A DNA stretch of 64,000 nt from the NCBI GenBank assembly GCA_020086605.1, contig JACBWW010000016.1, forward strand, positions 10,302,109 through 10,366,108, in the 5' to 3' direction. The first letter of the stretch is position 1; each line of letters begins with the position of its first letter. This document shows positions 1 through 13,052 of the stretch, piece after piece. The translations under genes and the position numbers were made by a program. The notes under the pieces were generated by a model. That model did no database searches. It saw only the letters and a program-made list of their open reading frames with translations, and had not been told where the DNA came from. Source of the stretch: Lanius collurio. Taxonomy: Eukaryota > Chordata > Aves > Passeriformes > Laniidae.

Positions 1-1662
1 GAACAGAAAATAGCATAGTATGAGTGAAAAACAATTTCAATAGTTCCTGTAAAATTAATGAAAACAATGCTTCTTCATTGTACTTCAAACATAGTTCTCA
101 GAGTTTATAAACAGCTTTTGTTTTTAGTCAGATGAAATATTGTGCAGCAATACTTTAACTCTCCTTTGCCAGATTATCAGTTATTTCAAGCAAGTGTTAA
201 AATCTCCATCACTGGCAAATGAATTATGTTTTGTTTGTCTAACTTGCATCAACATGCCCATCAAGCTGAGCTGGAAAAGGCTCTCTAACAGTGCAGCATA
301 GGTGCTACTGTTTGTGATTGTAAATGCACCTGAATCTAAATTTTGCAGCTATAGGGATCTCTTGCTCCGCAAGAGGTTTTTTATTTTCAGACAGACTTTC
401 AAAATAGTTTGCCACATTACAGTATATTTTTAGTCCTTTCTTCTAGGTTCCATTAATTGGTAAGCCTGATTCTCCCAGACATTACTTCTGTTTCATTTGA
501 TAAATGTGAATCTTCTGGGTTTTTTGTCTACTCCCATTTATGTGGACTCCAAGTCAATCAATTACAGCTACATAATAAAGGCTGGAATACAATAAGTAGA
601 GTTCATCCTGTTTGGAGGAAATAAGGTGGTTTAGTTTATCCCTTCAAGTTGCTTTGGGCCTCATTCTGTGACAAGAACAAGTTTCCTTCCATTATTTGTC
701 AATATGCAATGAGACACTGACACAAAGTCCTGACACATTAATAATTTCACAAAGTATTTGGGAGAATTACAGTGACTACTCACGTAAATTTTCTGCTTTG
801 TAAGCAATTCAGGCTCATTCCTTTATAGGCTGTGGCTGTTTCTTCAGATGTGGGAAGAGTATTCAGAAAGACAGTTCTGTCTATAAATGAGAAAGAGCAA
901 ATTTCAGTAAGATCACTTACAGAGATTGGTGTTAATACTTGCTGTAAGAATGTACTTACATTCAGTAGTCTGTAATGGGGGAAAGAAAGTCAGCATTAAG
1001 ATGTCTTATATAGAGAGACACATCAAAATCTGCTCAATTCCTTTCTGTGTTACCTAAAGAAATGGACAAGATAATACATCACATAAATTTTACTGATGAC
1101 TGTCAAGACTTTGATACAATGCAAACCCGTAGAATGCACTGTAAACAACATCAATCTTTCTAAAGACAATGCTGAGACAAAAATAGTATTACCATATCCA
1201 AGGATGGAGACAGTATATGTGCTTAATAACATAGAAGAGCCATCCCTACACAATTTCAGTGAGGAAGCAAAACTTTCTTAACCACCTTGTTTGTTTTTTT
1301 TTTCTCTCAGGCTTTCTAAAGGAAATAAATTCCTCATTTATACATCCAAATAGTATTTGGTGAGAGAGAGAGTGCTGGCAAACTGGAGAAAAAGGAAGAC
1401 AGTTTGGGATGGCAGCTGACCTGAGAGGGAGCTACACATGACCAGTGCCTCTCAGGGCAAAAACACCTCAGTCATGCCCAGGGCAAAGTCTCCACCGACC
1501 ACCACTGGCAAACTTCATATTCTCCATTCTCTTTTGCCTCATGGCTCTTATTTATGTCAGTAAAAATTCACCAGTTCAGAATACCTAGCAATGCCTCATT
1601 TCTGCTTAAAGTAGTAACCAACAAATTCAATCAGGCAGAGACACTGTTCCTGAAATCACGGG
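1..1662. other. AT-rich non-coding stretch
   Basis: I see no gene, RNA gene or recognisable repeat here. All six frames are broken by frequent stops, and the longest open frames, near 1050-1281, are about 60-70 codons with no family resemblance. Local composition is AT-rich with short homopolymers. The stretch ends where a CR1 element begins. Confidence 0.7.
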
Positions 1663-2458
1663 TGACTCTTCCTAATATCTAATTTAAACCTACTCTCTTT
1701 CAGTTTAAAACTATTCCTCCTGGTTCTGTCACTACCTGCTCTTGCAAAAAGTCCCTCTCCATCTTTCCTGTAGGCCTCCTTCAGGTACTGGAAGGCTGGA
1801 ACTGGTCACCCCAAAGCCACCTTTTTTCCAGGCTGAACAATCCCACTTCTTTCAGCCTTTCCTTGTAGGAGAGGTGGCCTGGTCTGGCCCTCTAACCATC
1901 TTGGTGGCCTCCTCTGGACTCACTCTAACAGGTCAATGTCTTCCCTATGCTGGGGACCCCAGAGCTGCATGTGGTGCAGCAGAGGGGCAGAGCCCCTGCC
2001 TCACCTGCTGCCCATGGTGCTCTGGATGCAGTCCAGGACATGGGTGGTTTCTGGGCTGCCAGTGCCCAGCCTCTCATCCACCAGCACCCACGAGTCCTTC
2101 TCAGCAGAGCTGCTCCCTCTGTTCATCCCCTATCCTGTGCTGTCACCAGGGGCTGGTGCAGAGCCTCGCACTTGCTTTTGTTAAACCCCACAAGATTCCC
2201 AAGGACCCATCTCTCAGGCTCGTCCAGGTCCCTCTGGATGTCATCCCATCCTTCAGGTGTGTCATCAGCACCACTCAGCTTGGTGTCACGTGTGAATTCC
2301 CAGGGGGTGCACTCGATCCCACTGTCTATTCATTAGTGAAGATGTTAAATAACACTGGTCCCAGTACTGACCCCTGAGGGACACCACTTGTCAGTGATGC
2401 CCATTGGGACTCTGAGCCATGACCACAATCCTCTGGATGTGACTACACTACTCCCTGG
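1663..2458 (-). mobile_element. CR1 LINE fragment, antisense to the window
   Basis: This is a 5'- and 3'-truncated chicken-repeat-1 (CR1) non-LTR retrotransposon whose sense strand is the minus strand. Read on plus, it follows the standard reverse-complement order of CR1: an AATATCTAA motif, the CTCTTTCAGTTTAAAACTATTCC block, the AAAGTCCCTCTCCATCTTTC block, the GGTGGCCTCCTCTGGACTC block, then a segment from the reverse-transcriptase gene. On minus, the decayed protein shows residues recognisable from the CR1 polymerase: a degenerate GVSTG/LGP-like block near 2370-2390, DSGIECT near 2320, then DTKLSG. The catalytic F-A-D-D box normally just before DTKL reads F-T-R-D here, so the enzyme would be dead even if the frame were open. 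The extreme 3' end (usual ATTCTATG repeats) is missing. The 211-codon plus-strand frame at 1742-2377 is an antisense shadow of this element. Boundaries are approximate to about 20 bp. Confidence 0.93.
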
Positions 2459-5400
2459 AAATCTGCTTACAAAGAACTGTTGAGGAGTCTTGGACCTAAA
2501 TGCAATCTTTTTAAAAGTAACCAGTGGAATGTAAAGAAATACAAACATTAAAGTCAGGCAAAAAATGTTATGTTGCCTGTGAGAAAACAGTGAGGTGGGA
2601 ACACCAGCCCGCCATTAAATTATTTCTGAGCTTATTTGTAATCATAGCATGAACGAGACATAAAAACATTTCCCCTTTTCAAAAAAATGAAGGACACACC
2701 CCACTGTGGTAGACCTTGACAGGGGTTTTATATCATCTGGCTTACCTGGTGCCTCCTTGCTTCTTTTGTGTGTGAAACTCCCACCAATGTGGAATATGGA
2801 ATGACAAAGTGATTTACTTGGGAAAGTATAAGACAAGAATTTACCAGAAGTTCTGAAATAAACCAAACTCTTCCTTAGAAGACAGAACACTGAAGAGAGC
2901 TGTGTATTTGGAAGAGTAAAGTCCAGAGCATCAAAAAACTTTACCCTTATTTTAAGATTGCAGGCAGTTTTGTGTTTATAGACTGTTCATAGTCTCCAGA
3001 TGTTTTCAAAGACTTCGTATTGCTTCTCCCATCTCTGTGAGCTCCAGCCTTGATGTCTTTTAGAGAAAAGGGCAAAACATTTTCTATATTTTAGCAGAGT
3101 AGAATTACTGCACAGCTTTTACAGCAACCTTTCGAAGATAAAACCTCTACTAAACCTCTACACCTGCAAACAAGAAATTCTGCTTTTCAAATGTATTAAA
3201 TCCAGCTCTGAGTCTGTGGCCCAGATTTGAGACTAACATGCTGTTTGATTTCCCTTAACATGACTAGACCCATGAAGTGTGCATGCGTGTCCGTATGTCC
3301 CCTCTTGTACCCATTTCTATTGCATTTCACATTTCTGTCAATATAGCCTCCAATATTTGAATCCACTGATAGAACAGATGCAGTAATTGCAAACAGCTGT
3401 AAAGTATTACTCATCTTGCTAATCAAAATGACTTTCTGCTAAATAAACCATGAAAAAAGCTTTTCCACCATCAGTGAAGTGGAGTGGAAATGATACAGAC
3501 TGTAAAGAGTCCACCATGGAAGTAAAATCAACAGATCAAGTGTTCCTACAACAATGATTCTACGTGTTAATGCACATTTCCAAAATTGTTATAGAAATTT
3601 CTCTATGTTTAGGAAAATGAATTTGTGTAACAACACAAATGTTCCTCCAGGTATTTTACATGATACCACCAGATACACAGAGCCTTGAAGAACTACTTTA
3701 TGGTTTCTCAAGATTCATAATCCAAGGGGAGATAATTGACCCATATGGTTTTGCTAGATGTTCATTACATGCTATACTATCTTATTAAAAAAATCCCCAA
3801 AACTCAGAGTACTATATATCCACATCAAACTCATCAAAGGGACTGTTTCTGAACTTATGGAAAGCATGGAAGAGGCTAGTTTGAGGAAAAAAAAAGTCAT
3901 TCCTAAATAAAACTCATGACTGAGAACTTAGTCTTTCATTAGTCTGTCCCCTAATGAAAAAGCTCCTTTTCTAGCTCATTGTGCTTCAGTTATCCTATTT
4001 TCTAAGTCATATTCTTTAATTCTTAAAAATGCTATTAGAAAAGATATCATCTCTGGTTATATACTCTTCCTTTATTCCCTCATGCCACTTAAGCACTTAT
4101 TGCTGTGGGCCGCTCCAGTATAAAACACTCCAGAGGAAACAACTTAGCCCTGAGTTATTTCTCTCACTTCTTTGGGTCACACTGAATTAGGAAGTAAGCA
4201 ATCTTCTCCCACCGCTTTCTGGTACCATAAATGATTTGCTGGGAACCTCAGCTCTTCTATTATGAAATGGAACTAGAAGTTAAAAGGCATATAAATTACA
4301 GATGTGCTAATTTCATGAAGCATGATGAACTTCCTACTACCAAGTTTATATATCTGCAGAGAGGGGAAGAAGAGGGAAGAGTAAATGAGATACATATCTG
4401 ATTATAGCACAGAATTACAAAGGGTAAATCTACTTCCTCTCTGAAATGTTCTCCAGCACTGGATGCAGTCTCCACCAAAGGAACTCAGCAAGTTCTCTAG
4501 ATCAGTTGCCTTTCTGCCCCAGTTTTTCCTGGTTTTCCTTCCTTGCATCTTTTTTCTTTGCCTTCAATTTTTTCTACTCTCCCAGTCATTTATGCACAGT
4601 TGGTGCCATGGCTGCAGCAGCATGACCTGGTCACATCCAAGAAACCCAGGAGAAGCTTTGCATAGCTACAAACCACAGCATCTCCACCACAGACAAAAAA
4701 GATCACAAGAGAGCCCAAGGTTACTGTCTAGGCTAACACAGTCTACAGGGTGACATAATCCTCCCTATTAAAAGGGTTGTTGTAAGATTATGATAAAGTG
4801 ATTTCTCCCATGATAACCCATATCTTGAGGATGAGACAAAGCATCAGAAGAACTACTCAGAAATTCTTGACCAAATCACTCTGATATACTAATTTATCCC
4901 TTTTGCTCTGCCCACTTTCCTCACAGCTGCTTGATTTTTGAGCAAGGAATGAAAATGGAGAAACAGGCACTGTTTCACTAAAAGTTGCATGCTTCTGATG
5001 AAGCACAGAGTGTACAGAGGACATTAAGGTGCTTCAGAAGCAGGGAACGAGGCTCAGATACCTTCACATTTTCAACTCCTCTCCAACTCTTGGCAGCAGC
5101 ATGCACAGTTTTCACCTACCCATGGACATTTCCATTCTACTTGTGGTTGCACCAGTTGCAGTTTTCACAGCTAATGAGTGCATCTTCCCGCAGTTACTGG
5201 TAGTAGCAGTATGCCTGTTTCACACATAAACAGAAGGCTACAAAGTCCTTTCTGGGTGAGTGAACTGCGTTGTAGTCATCATACACTCCCTCTCAAAGAA
5301 TTGAAGCTACACCTTAAATGCATTAACTGTGCTTGCCCTTGGATACCCCAACTGGAGGCTGTCCCAGAGACCACATTACTGCTCAGTCAGATGCATCCTT

Positions 5401-8400
5401 CCCATTCAAAACCTACAATTATTCATTCCTTCTTTAGTCTAAGGCAACAAGACTTAGAATCACATGGCTTATTTTTGCAGACAGCAAGGCAGCAGAGCCA
5501 GGCCAGAATCTCAGCTTCTCAAGAACCAGCAGGTTTGAGAGCTTTTCATTACCTGCCCTCATGCAGGTTTTTCAAGAAAGCCATGCACAACTCTCAAATG
5601 TCAGCACAGTTTCTAAGTCAATGTGCAGCAATGTGGGGTAGACAACTTCTTTTTATCAATTTCTCTCCATCTACAAGTCTCAAAATAGGCATGGTGGTCC
5701 TTTTCTTTTCTCTGGCCATTAAATTATATACCTTTCACTCTGCAGCCTATAAGCTGACTCCCAATGTTATGAAATAAATCTGGAAATTCCATTTCTCAGT
5801 CCTTACAGCTCCTTTCATGGTTATATCCCCATCATAGGCCAAATCCAGCAATTTTCTCCCTCAGAGTTTGAGTTCTCCTACTAGAAGTTTTCAAGATGCG
5901 ACATCCAGTTTAAAGTGTGAGAACTGAGTGAGTGAACTCTGACCATGGAGAAGTGTGAGATGAGAGGAGCAGGAGTGAAACTTGTTCCTGAGACAGAAAT
6001 GGGGAGCAGCAAAAGGAAAGGAATTTCTGGGGAAATATTTCCTTTGGGGAAAAAAAACCCTGAAAGCTATAACACAAAGTACTTTTGTCTCCTCTTATTG
6101 ACTTACTCTTTTGTCTCTGTCTTATTGAGAGACCAAAACTGATTGCAAGAAATACACGGACAGTCAGAGTAAGACTGTGGTGGTCTTCATTTAGGAAGAG
6201 CTTCCCCATTGTGGAAAAAAAGAACAAACTGAGGACTTCCCTGAACTGAAGAAGCAGCAAACCCTACACATTGCCAGCATGGCACCAAGAAAAAAAGATT
6301 ACACAATATGCCCTTGACAGTCCATTAGCAATATTTGTGCTCATTACCAGTGAGATGTATTTCACGTGAAAGAGCCACTTGGGCAGAAGGGGCACTTGAG
6401 GTAATTAAGAATGTATTTACATTTTATAGAGCCATTGATGCCCTTATGTCCAAGGAACCCATATTAAAAGTGTGCTCAACGTATTTTCCTATCAATAAAT
6501 ATTAAAATGGTTAATCTGCACTCGGTCTGCTAGCTGCCTGCCATGGCTGCAAGCTGTTAGCAAGCAGTAAAAAGCAGACAAAAGCATGTGTCAGAGCAGA
6601 AACCAGTGTTTCAATCTATTTCTTTTTTCTGGGCAAGTTTCCATTTATTATGTGGTACACTCTCTTATTTTCATGAATGAAATATAGAATCAAAAAAATT
6701 GAAAAAGTTTCAAAACTATAAGAAATAAAATAGGCTCTTGATTTAAATGCACTCTTAACTAAAAAAAAAATAGCTTGTAGTGATCTTTTATTCATTCAGT
6801 TCTCAAACATTTCCCTATCCTGAACTCATCTTTAAGTGTGAAACACATCTAGTCTTATGTGTCCATTTATTTAAGTTCTGCTGGAGCCTATTCTTACTCT
6901 GGGTTGTACCAGTGTGTTCTTTCTAGACACAAGCTCAGGAATAACAAGCAGCAATCTAAACTCATCACAAAATCACCTTAAGAAATGCAGAAAGTAACAG
7001 GAATTAATCAGCTGAACAGGCAGTCTTCCATTGCAACCCTTGTTATTTAGACAAGTGCAGCTAATATACATAATGTAGCCATAAATAATTAAGTAAAATA
7101 AATTACAGCCCAACAAAGTCCACATTAAACAAGACAGGCCTCTCTGAAAGTCATGCGGGACTTACTATGTGAAGATCAGAGTAAAAAATGAAAGAGCATG
7201 GCTCACATGATCTGTCTGTTGCTCTAATTTTTAAAGATGATACCTAATCTTTCTAGAATTTCTTGCCTAAGAGAGCTGGACCATGCTAGATCTGCTCTGT
7301 GTCATAAAAGAGTATGAAAATGAAAAATGATAAAGAAATGAGCACGTACATTTTGCATCATGCTCATGTGGTAACTCTTACTGTCATGACTCACAAACCC
7401 AACAGAAAGAAGAAACTCCACCTAGAGCTGTAAATTCTGGTCAGCTCAATTATTTCACATGTTGCAGCCTGACTTAAGTTATTCAGAGCAGAGAAAAGCA
7501 GATCCCTGATGCACCCTTCCATAGTGGTGGACAGGACGAAAATAATAAATTGGTCATTGGGAAACACTGGATGTTTCCTGGATAAGAAACAGCATATTTC
7601 ATATTCTTCTCTCACAGCTGCCTCTTGATGGCAGTAAATGGTTTTGCCATAGCTGTCATACCTCAGCAGAAAAGTCCTGCAAGCAAAGGAGAGTCTATTT
7701 CCACTCCCTCTGACATCACCTTTCTTCCATGGCAGCTGATGTTCCACACCCTCCTGGCTCAAACCCTGCAACAAATAGTCTATAATTTGTCAGTTTTTAA
7801 AGACTACTGGGAGCCTTTCGCTGAAAACCATCAGGCCACATTGACCTAGACCTACTGGCAAGTCAATAGTTAGGAAATCACTCTGTTTTCCCCAGATAAT
7901 TACACTGGGTCCCAGGAGTGGAGATGTGGCATTTCCAGTACATCAGAGTGCCTTTCAGGAGAATCACATCAGGGTTTGATGTTGCTGACTGTCTGCTTCT
8001 CCCCTAAGCACTTGATAATCTTAAAAAAAAGAAAAGCCTTTTGATGCTCCTGCTTCTATTAAAAGAACATCCAGAATAGGCTTTGTGGCCAGTGGAGTGG
8101 ATGAGCCTATGTTAGGCCTCCTCTTTTTCCACAGGAAGATCTGATTCTCACATCCTACAGATTTTGGGTTTTCCCTTTTGATTAGTCTGTTGTAAAGAGT
8201 CTGTGGCTTGATCCCCAGAAGTGGAGCTCTTGCTGAGGTCAGGGCCTCTGAACATGTGAGCCTTGATATCTCAGTCTTGAAAAGGACCTGCATGCAGAGA
8301 GAAAAGGAATAACGATTAACCAACTGCCTTCTAAATGTAGAAACTATTGCTCAAAAGTGGAGTTATGGTGCCTGCTTGGACTGCTGCCCAGCTTATTTCC

Positions 8401-11400
8401 TGGCTGTTTGGCGAGAACAACACAATTTGCACAATGAACATGGTGCTTTGGGAAGATTTTCAGTTCAAGTAAATGATCTAGCACAAGTATCAAATGTCTG
8501 TCTGATGATAATTCAGGACTGCACTGGGTCCAGCACCTGCAGCCAACAGTGAAAGGCAATATGGAACCAACTCAACCCTCAGACAAGAGGAAGGAACAGC
8601 ATTTCTGAACACACATTCAGCATTACCCATTTTGGACAGATACTGAGACAATTTTCTTTATTTATCTATCAGTTTTGTTGGTCATCAAGGTTGCATGGAT
8701 GCATGGAAACTTGCCTTCCTCTAGTAAAAATCCTGGCACCTTCCAAAGCTCCTGAAGTGTTGCCCACTCTGGGGCAATGGGTGGTAGGAAAGCATTCCAT
8801 GTTACACACATTCACTATGTGCATCAAGAGTCCTGCACCAGGGATTAAATGAGGCACTTCCCCAAACTTTAACTGAAGGATCTCTTCAGGATTTTGGACC
8901 CACTGCTTGCACCAAGCATGGCTGGATCAATACCCTGTCCAGAGCTTTACAGGTCATGATACTGGATATTGCAAATTACTGACAGTTACAGAACAGTTAA
9001 AAAACAGTTATTCTGAAAGATGGAGACTAATTATTTGTCAAGAGGTAGTGAGGAATGGAATATTAGATATATTAGAATGAATCATATTGGGGGAGGACTA
9101 AGGGGCGAGGGAGCCATTTTTAGTGGGGGTATCTGGATACAGGAATAAGTCTTGCTTTAGATTATGAAATTTGTTGTTATTCTATCTAGTAATTCATATA
9201 ATGGCATGGGTGAAGATTCTTACAGAATGTATTTTTCTAGGTACAGTAAAACTGCCAGGCTATCTGGGTAGAATTTATTTCTGATTTGTTTTGAGGTTCA
9301 AGGAAACCTACCAACCAAAGATTAAAGACATAGCTCTGTCAAAAGAGATTTACATTACCCCTAAGCATTTCAATTATACACATCAGGCAGAACTGTAAAT
9401 TGTAAGATATGCATAGATAAATCAGATAATATGTGGCAAATAAGGCGTATAGCAGCAACATTAGCTTGCATATCAGAATCTTAAAAAAAGCAGATGCAAT
9501 TAATAGACAAGACAAAGAAATAAATATCTTGTGAAGCTTTCAAAAGGCCAACCACATTATTTTAATATTGTTTAACAGTAACACTTAATAAAGGGAACAT
9601 CATGATTGTGTGAACTAAATTTTCAGTCATAATGAATGATACAAACTTAACCTCCCAAGTTTAAATAGGGTACAATGCCCTGGGAGAGGTGCAAGAGAAA
9701 TTATTTGATAAAGGTGGCGGTTTTTCACACCTGAAAATAATGTTTTTCTACCAGGCTCTCTTGATCAACTGTCTGTAGCCACACATTAAAGATAAAATCT
9801 CAAGACTTATGGTGTATACTTGTCACTACTTGCATAACTTAGTAGGGAGAGAGGATCACAGAGATTTTGAACATAATTTCCTACACTACAGGAGATTAAA
9901 TAGACTACATTTGAAGAAGGCAAGAAGCAACTCTGGCCCCTGGATAGCAGAAAGTAAACTTCAACCAGTTTCTCCATCATTTATTCAAGAAGTATAGTCT
10001 TGTCTCCTACAAAATTTAGGCATGAGCATCCTGTGCAGCAAGGATGTGTATTTGATTTAAACAATTAATTGCACAGGAGTGGATTTCTGTTACGGTTTTC
10101 CTGGCACAAACTAAAATCATTACATAAATCAGCTGGAGAGTGGCAATTTTACCTATATAAAGATGGATCGAACATTCACAGCTAGAGTTTGCTCTGTTCC
10201 CCATACTCATCAATATAGAAGCAGCTGTGATCTGAAAGCTTTTCTGAGGTAAAAGGCAACACTAAAGAGCATGCTGGAAGAAAACAATCACCATATCGGA
10301 TCTATTCCCCAGATCATTGTTCTGTGCTACAGCTCCTTCTTCATCTATCATGCTTTCTCTGATTGCTATTCATTTCCTTATTTAATGAATATTGTAATGA
10401 ATACAACACACTTTAAGATGCATTGAGAGGTTTTTTTAAATGTATATTTACCACTATATATCCTGAGAGAGAATATTAGCAGCCCTATTAAGTGATGATC
10501 TCTTGTTACCATGATAAATATGTATTCAATGACAGATTTAAAGTGAAACCTAGTGTATATAACTCACCAACAAACCTAAATCATGTATCATCTATTTGAA
10601 AACTGTCACCTTTTTCTAATAGATAAGAACTATTTTCTCAGTGTCTGTTGCTTATTACACTCTGCTCGTCAGAAGGACTATGACATGCCAGCATTTCCTA
10701 TAACAAAAGAAAAATACACAATCTAAAAAATATATATACATGTCCAAAATATGTGCAAAGAAGGAATATCTTTGTTGGCTTCAGCGGTCATTAATGAAGA
10801 CACTCAGATTGAATAAAGTAAAACAATTTGTCACCTTTTAATGATTTAACTGGTTTCTGTTCTTATTATACACACGTATTCTTACGTTAAAGCCCTGACT
10901 CTTGCACTGGTAAATACAGGGTCAAGGGCACTGATCCTACTGTAAGTGGCATGTAAGGACTTGTTTTGAACAGTCAGTGGTATTTAGAGATTGTCTGGTT
11001 TCTATTCTGAAAAAAGCCCCTCATAATACTGAAGGAATGAACAAGAAGTTTCATCCAAACCAAGAAATTTTCTGTTTCGATTATGTAGAACAGGTTTTTT
11101 TTAATATGGTTCCTCTATTTTCTTTTGTTTTCAGTTGTTTTTGGTTTTTTAAAGTTTTTTAAATAATGTACTTGAAAATTTGTTTAAAAAAAGCTTTCCA
11201 ACACTGGGATTATTATTACCCTTACACAAGCTGAATACTCATTCACATTCTTTTTTCCCCATATAAGATTTTGATTTGGCTGCTATTTTCCAAAGAAATA
11301 GTAGGCGGGAAAAAATGTACCCTGATTTAGCATAGACCTCAGCATGCCGTTAGACCCTTTTTCAAAGAGGATGGCTTCCTTAAAGGAACAGAAACTGGGA

Positions 11401-12006
11401 CACTGGCGATTCTCCTGCCTATTTCCCTGTTATGCATAGGCAATATATTTACTTTAAGATCTGGATCCCTCTCATAAGGTCATGTAAGCCCGCTGAGAAG
11501 CTTCTTCACTGTAGGCACAAAAAGAATGAACTGTCTGAAGCTGACCCAGAGTAAAAGTTGGTACAGGTGTCTTTCTTTTCTTGCTGAACACCTGCTCATG
11601 AGCACCATACAGCTGCCACAGCCACACTGCAACCCAAAGCATGAGGAATTTCGGGGAGTAACAAATTACAGAGTAGTATTGCCTTACCTATACCTGCCAT
11701 ACTAGTCCTACACTGTACTCTTGGTGTCCCACTGCCTCTCTGGTCTAGCAGCAGTGTGGAAGAAGGGCTGAAAATTGGTATGTCTGCAAGTTAGGGATTC
11801 AACTCCTTCTGTCCACTGGATTTCTGGAGCCATGCTGCCCTGTGCATGGAGGGTCTAGAGATCTTTGGAGAGGTTTGTGTGAGGGAGGTAATTGGGCTGG
11901 TTGGTGCTTCTGTTTGCAGACAGCAGAGGAGAGGAAGATGATTTCCTTCCCCAAACAACTAGCATTAGGAAGAAGCTCCTTGGCATGCACAAAGGGAGAC
12001 CCCTGA
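2459..12006. other. Long non-coding stretch without recognised genes
   Basis: About 9.5 kb of AT-rich DNA. The longest open frame is 199 codons at 5178-5777 on plus. It has no domain, signal peptide or family resemblance that I recognise, and its neighbours in the same region are all short, so I treat it as chance. The segment 6390-6600 (GTAATTAAG, ATAAATATTAAAATGG, repeated AGCAAGCAG-like words) and the segment 7060-7110 (CATAAATAATTAAG) have the low-repeat, homeobox-site-rich texture of conserved non-coding elements, but no alignment is available to test this. I see no mobile element that I can name. Confidence 0.6.
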
Positions 12007-12042
12007 CTCTCTTAAGTTCACTCCTAGTGAACTTAAAAAGAG
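12007..12042. repeat. Short perfect hairpin (11-bp stem, 3-nt loop)
   Basis: TTAAGTTCACT at 12012-12022 is followed by the loop CCT and then its exact reverse complement AGTGAACTTAA at 12026-12036. The stem can extend outward through TCTC/GAGA-like bases with a small bulge. It could be a miniature inverted-repeat remnant or chance. There is no downstream T-run or other sign that it is an RNA gene. Confidence 0.55.
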
Positions 12043-12906
12043 AGAAAATAATGACAGAGATTACAGCGTTGTGCTTTTAAATTCGGTCTTCAGTACTTCC
12101 TCTGCCAATGCCTCTGTGCGTCCGACCCACACTGTCCTGCCCAATGAATGTGGTAATAGTCCCTGTCCAAGACAGTCAATGCTAGATATGCTCCTGATTT
12201 AGTCCAAGGCTTTGATTACCAGTACATTTAATTCCCTTCTATAAATGATAGTTAGTTCTTCCGGTCATTTTTAGTTCTTCAAGTGAAAGAAATAATGAGC
12301 CTAAGAGTTTCTGTGTCTAGTCCTGAGGGCTTGACTCCAGCAGAGCTCCTGCTGTCCTCAGTGACTGGAGGCTTGCTGTGCATGTTAGACCTTCAGAATT
12401 TGGATCAGTACACTCAAGAATGTGCAAAACTGGTACAATGTGCCAGTTGATCACAAGAGGTGGATCGGAGCTATTTTCATCATTAAGGAATGGGAGCTGC
12501 CCTATTTTAATTCTTGTTACAAGCACTATTTTTACATCTCAGCATCTGGATAAGACATGCCTGAAAAATATGATTTTCAATCAGTGTGAAATACCTCCTT
12601 AAAATTCCTTATGTTGGTGATGCACACCCTCCAGGCACCTCTGAAAATGTTGGGGAGAAATTTGCCTCTATTGAAGTCAGTGAGAGTTTTACTACTAAGC
12701 TCAGTAGCACTGCATCTTGCAGCTGTCTACTGACTTCAGTCATTCTGCGTTCTCTGGTTGGCTGGGTTATTTAAAAGGTGTAGGAGGAAAAAGACTGTCT
12801 AAAAATAATTTTCCTACTGATTACTATTGACTTATTCTCCATTTAAGCCATGCAAAGATGTCACAATTCCATAAAAGGAGTGTGTTCCTACATTATTCCT
12901 AACAGT
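12043..12906. other. Non-coding stretch
   Basis: There is no gene or recognisable repeat. Open frames reach 62-74 codons at most, on both strands, without family resemblance. The stretch leads into the pentanucleotide repeat at 12907. Confidence 0.6.
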
Positions 12907-12982
12907 CATATCATATCATATCATATCATATTGTATCATATTATATTACATTATATTACATTACATCATATCATATCATATA
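12907..12982. repeat. Pentanucleotide microsatellite (CATAT)n with variants
   Basis: The period is five bases, CATAT/TCATA, perfect for about the first 25 bases. It then becomes interrupted by TTGTATCATAT, TTATATTACAT and similar variants before ending in another clean run of CATAT. The 60-codon open frame at 12850-13032 (isoleucine-, histidine- and tyrosine-rich) is an artefact of this repeat and the next one. Confidence 0.93.
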
Positions 12983-12995
12983 TTTTTTCTATTAT

Positions 12996-13052
12996 AGCAT
13001 ATAGTATACACTATATAGTATACAATGTATAGTATACAGTGTATAGTATATT
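12996..13052. repeat. TATAGTATAC-type short tandem repeat
   Basis: Four imperfect copies of a roughly 14-base word built on TATAGTATAC follow each other: TATAGTATACAC, TATAGTATACAATG, TATAGTATACAGTG and TATAGTATA. GTATAC is itself palindromic, so the tract can form small cruciforms. It lies 13 bases after the pentanucleotide repeat and the two probably evolved together by slippage in the same AT-rich tract. Confidence 0.8.

Noticed and set aside
1742..2377. 211-codon plus-strand frame
   Set aside because: Antisense strand of a CR1 element. The real, broken coding sense is on minus.
12907..12982. CRISPR-like regular repeat
   Set aside because: The period is five bases with no unique spacers, and the genome is evidently vertebrate.
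12850..13032. 60-codon frame rich in isoleucine, histidine and tyrosine
   Set aside because: A translation of the (CATAT)n and GTATAC-type repeats.
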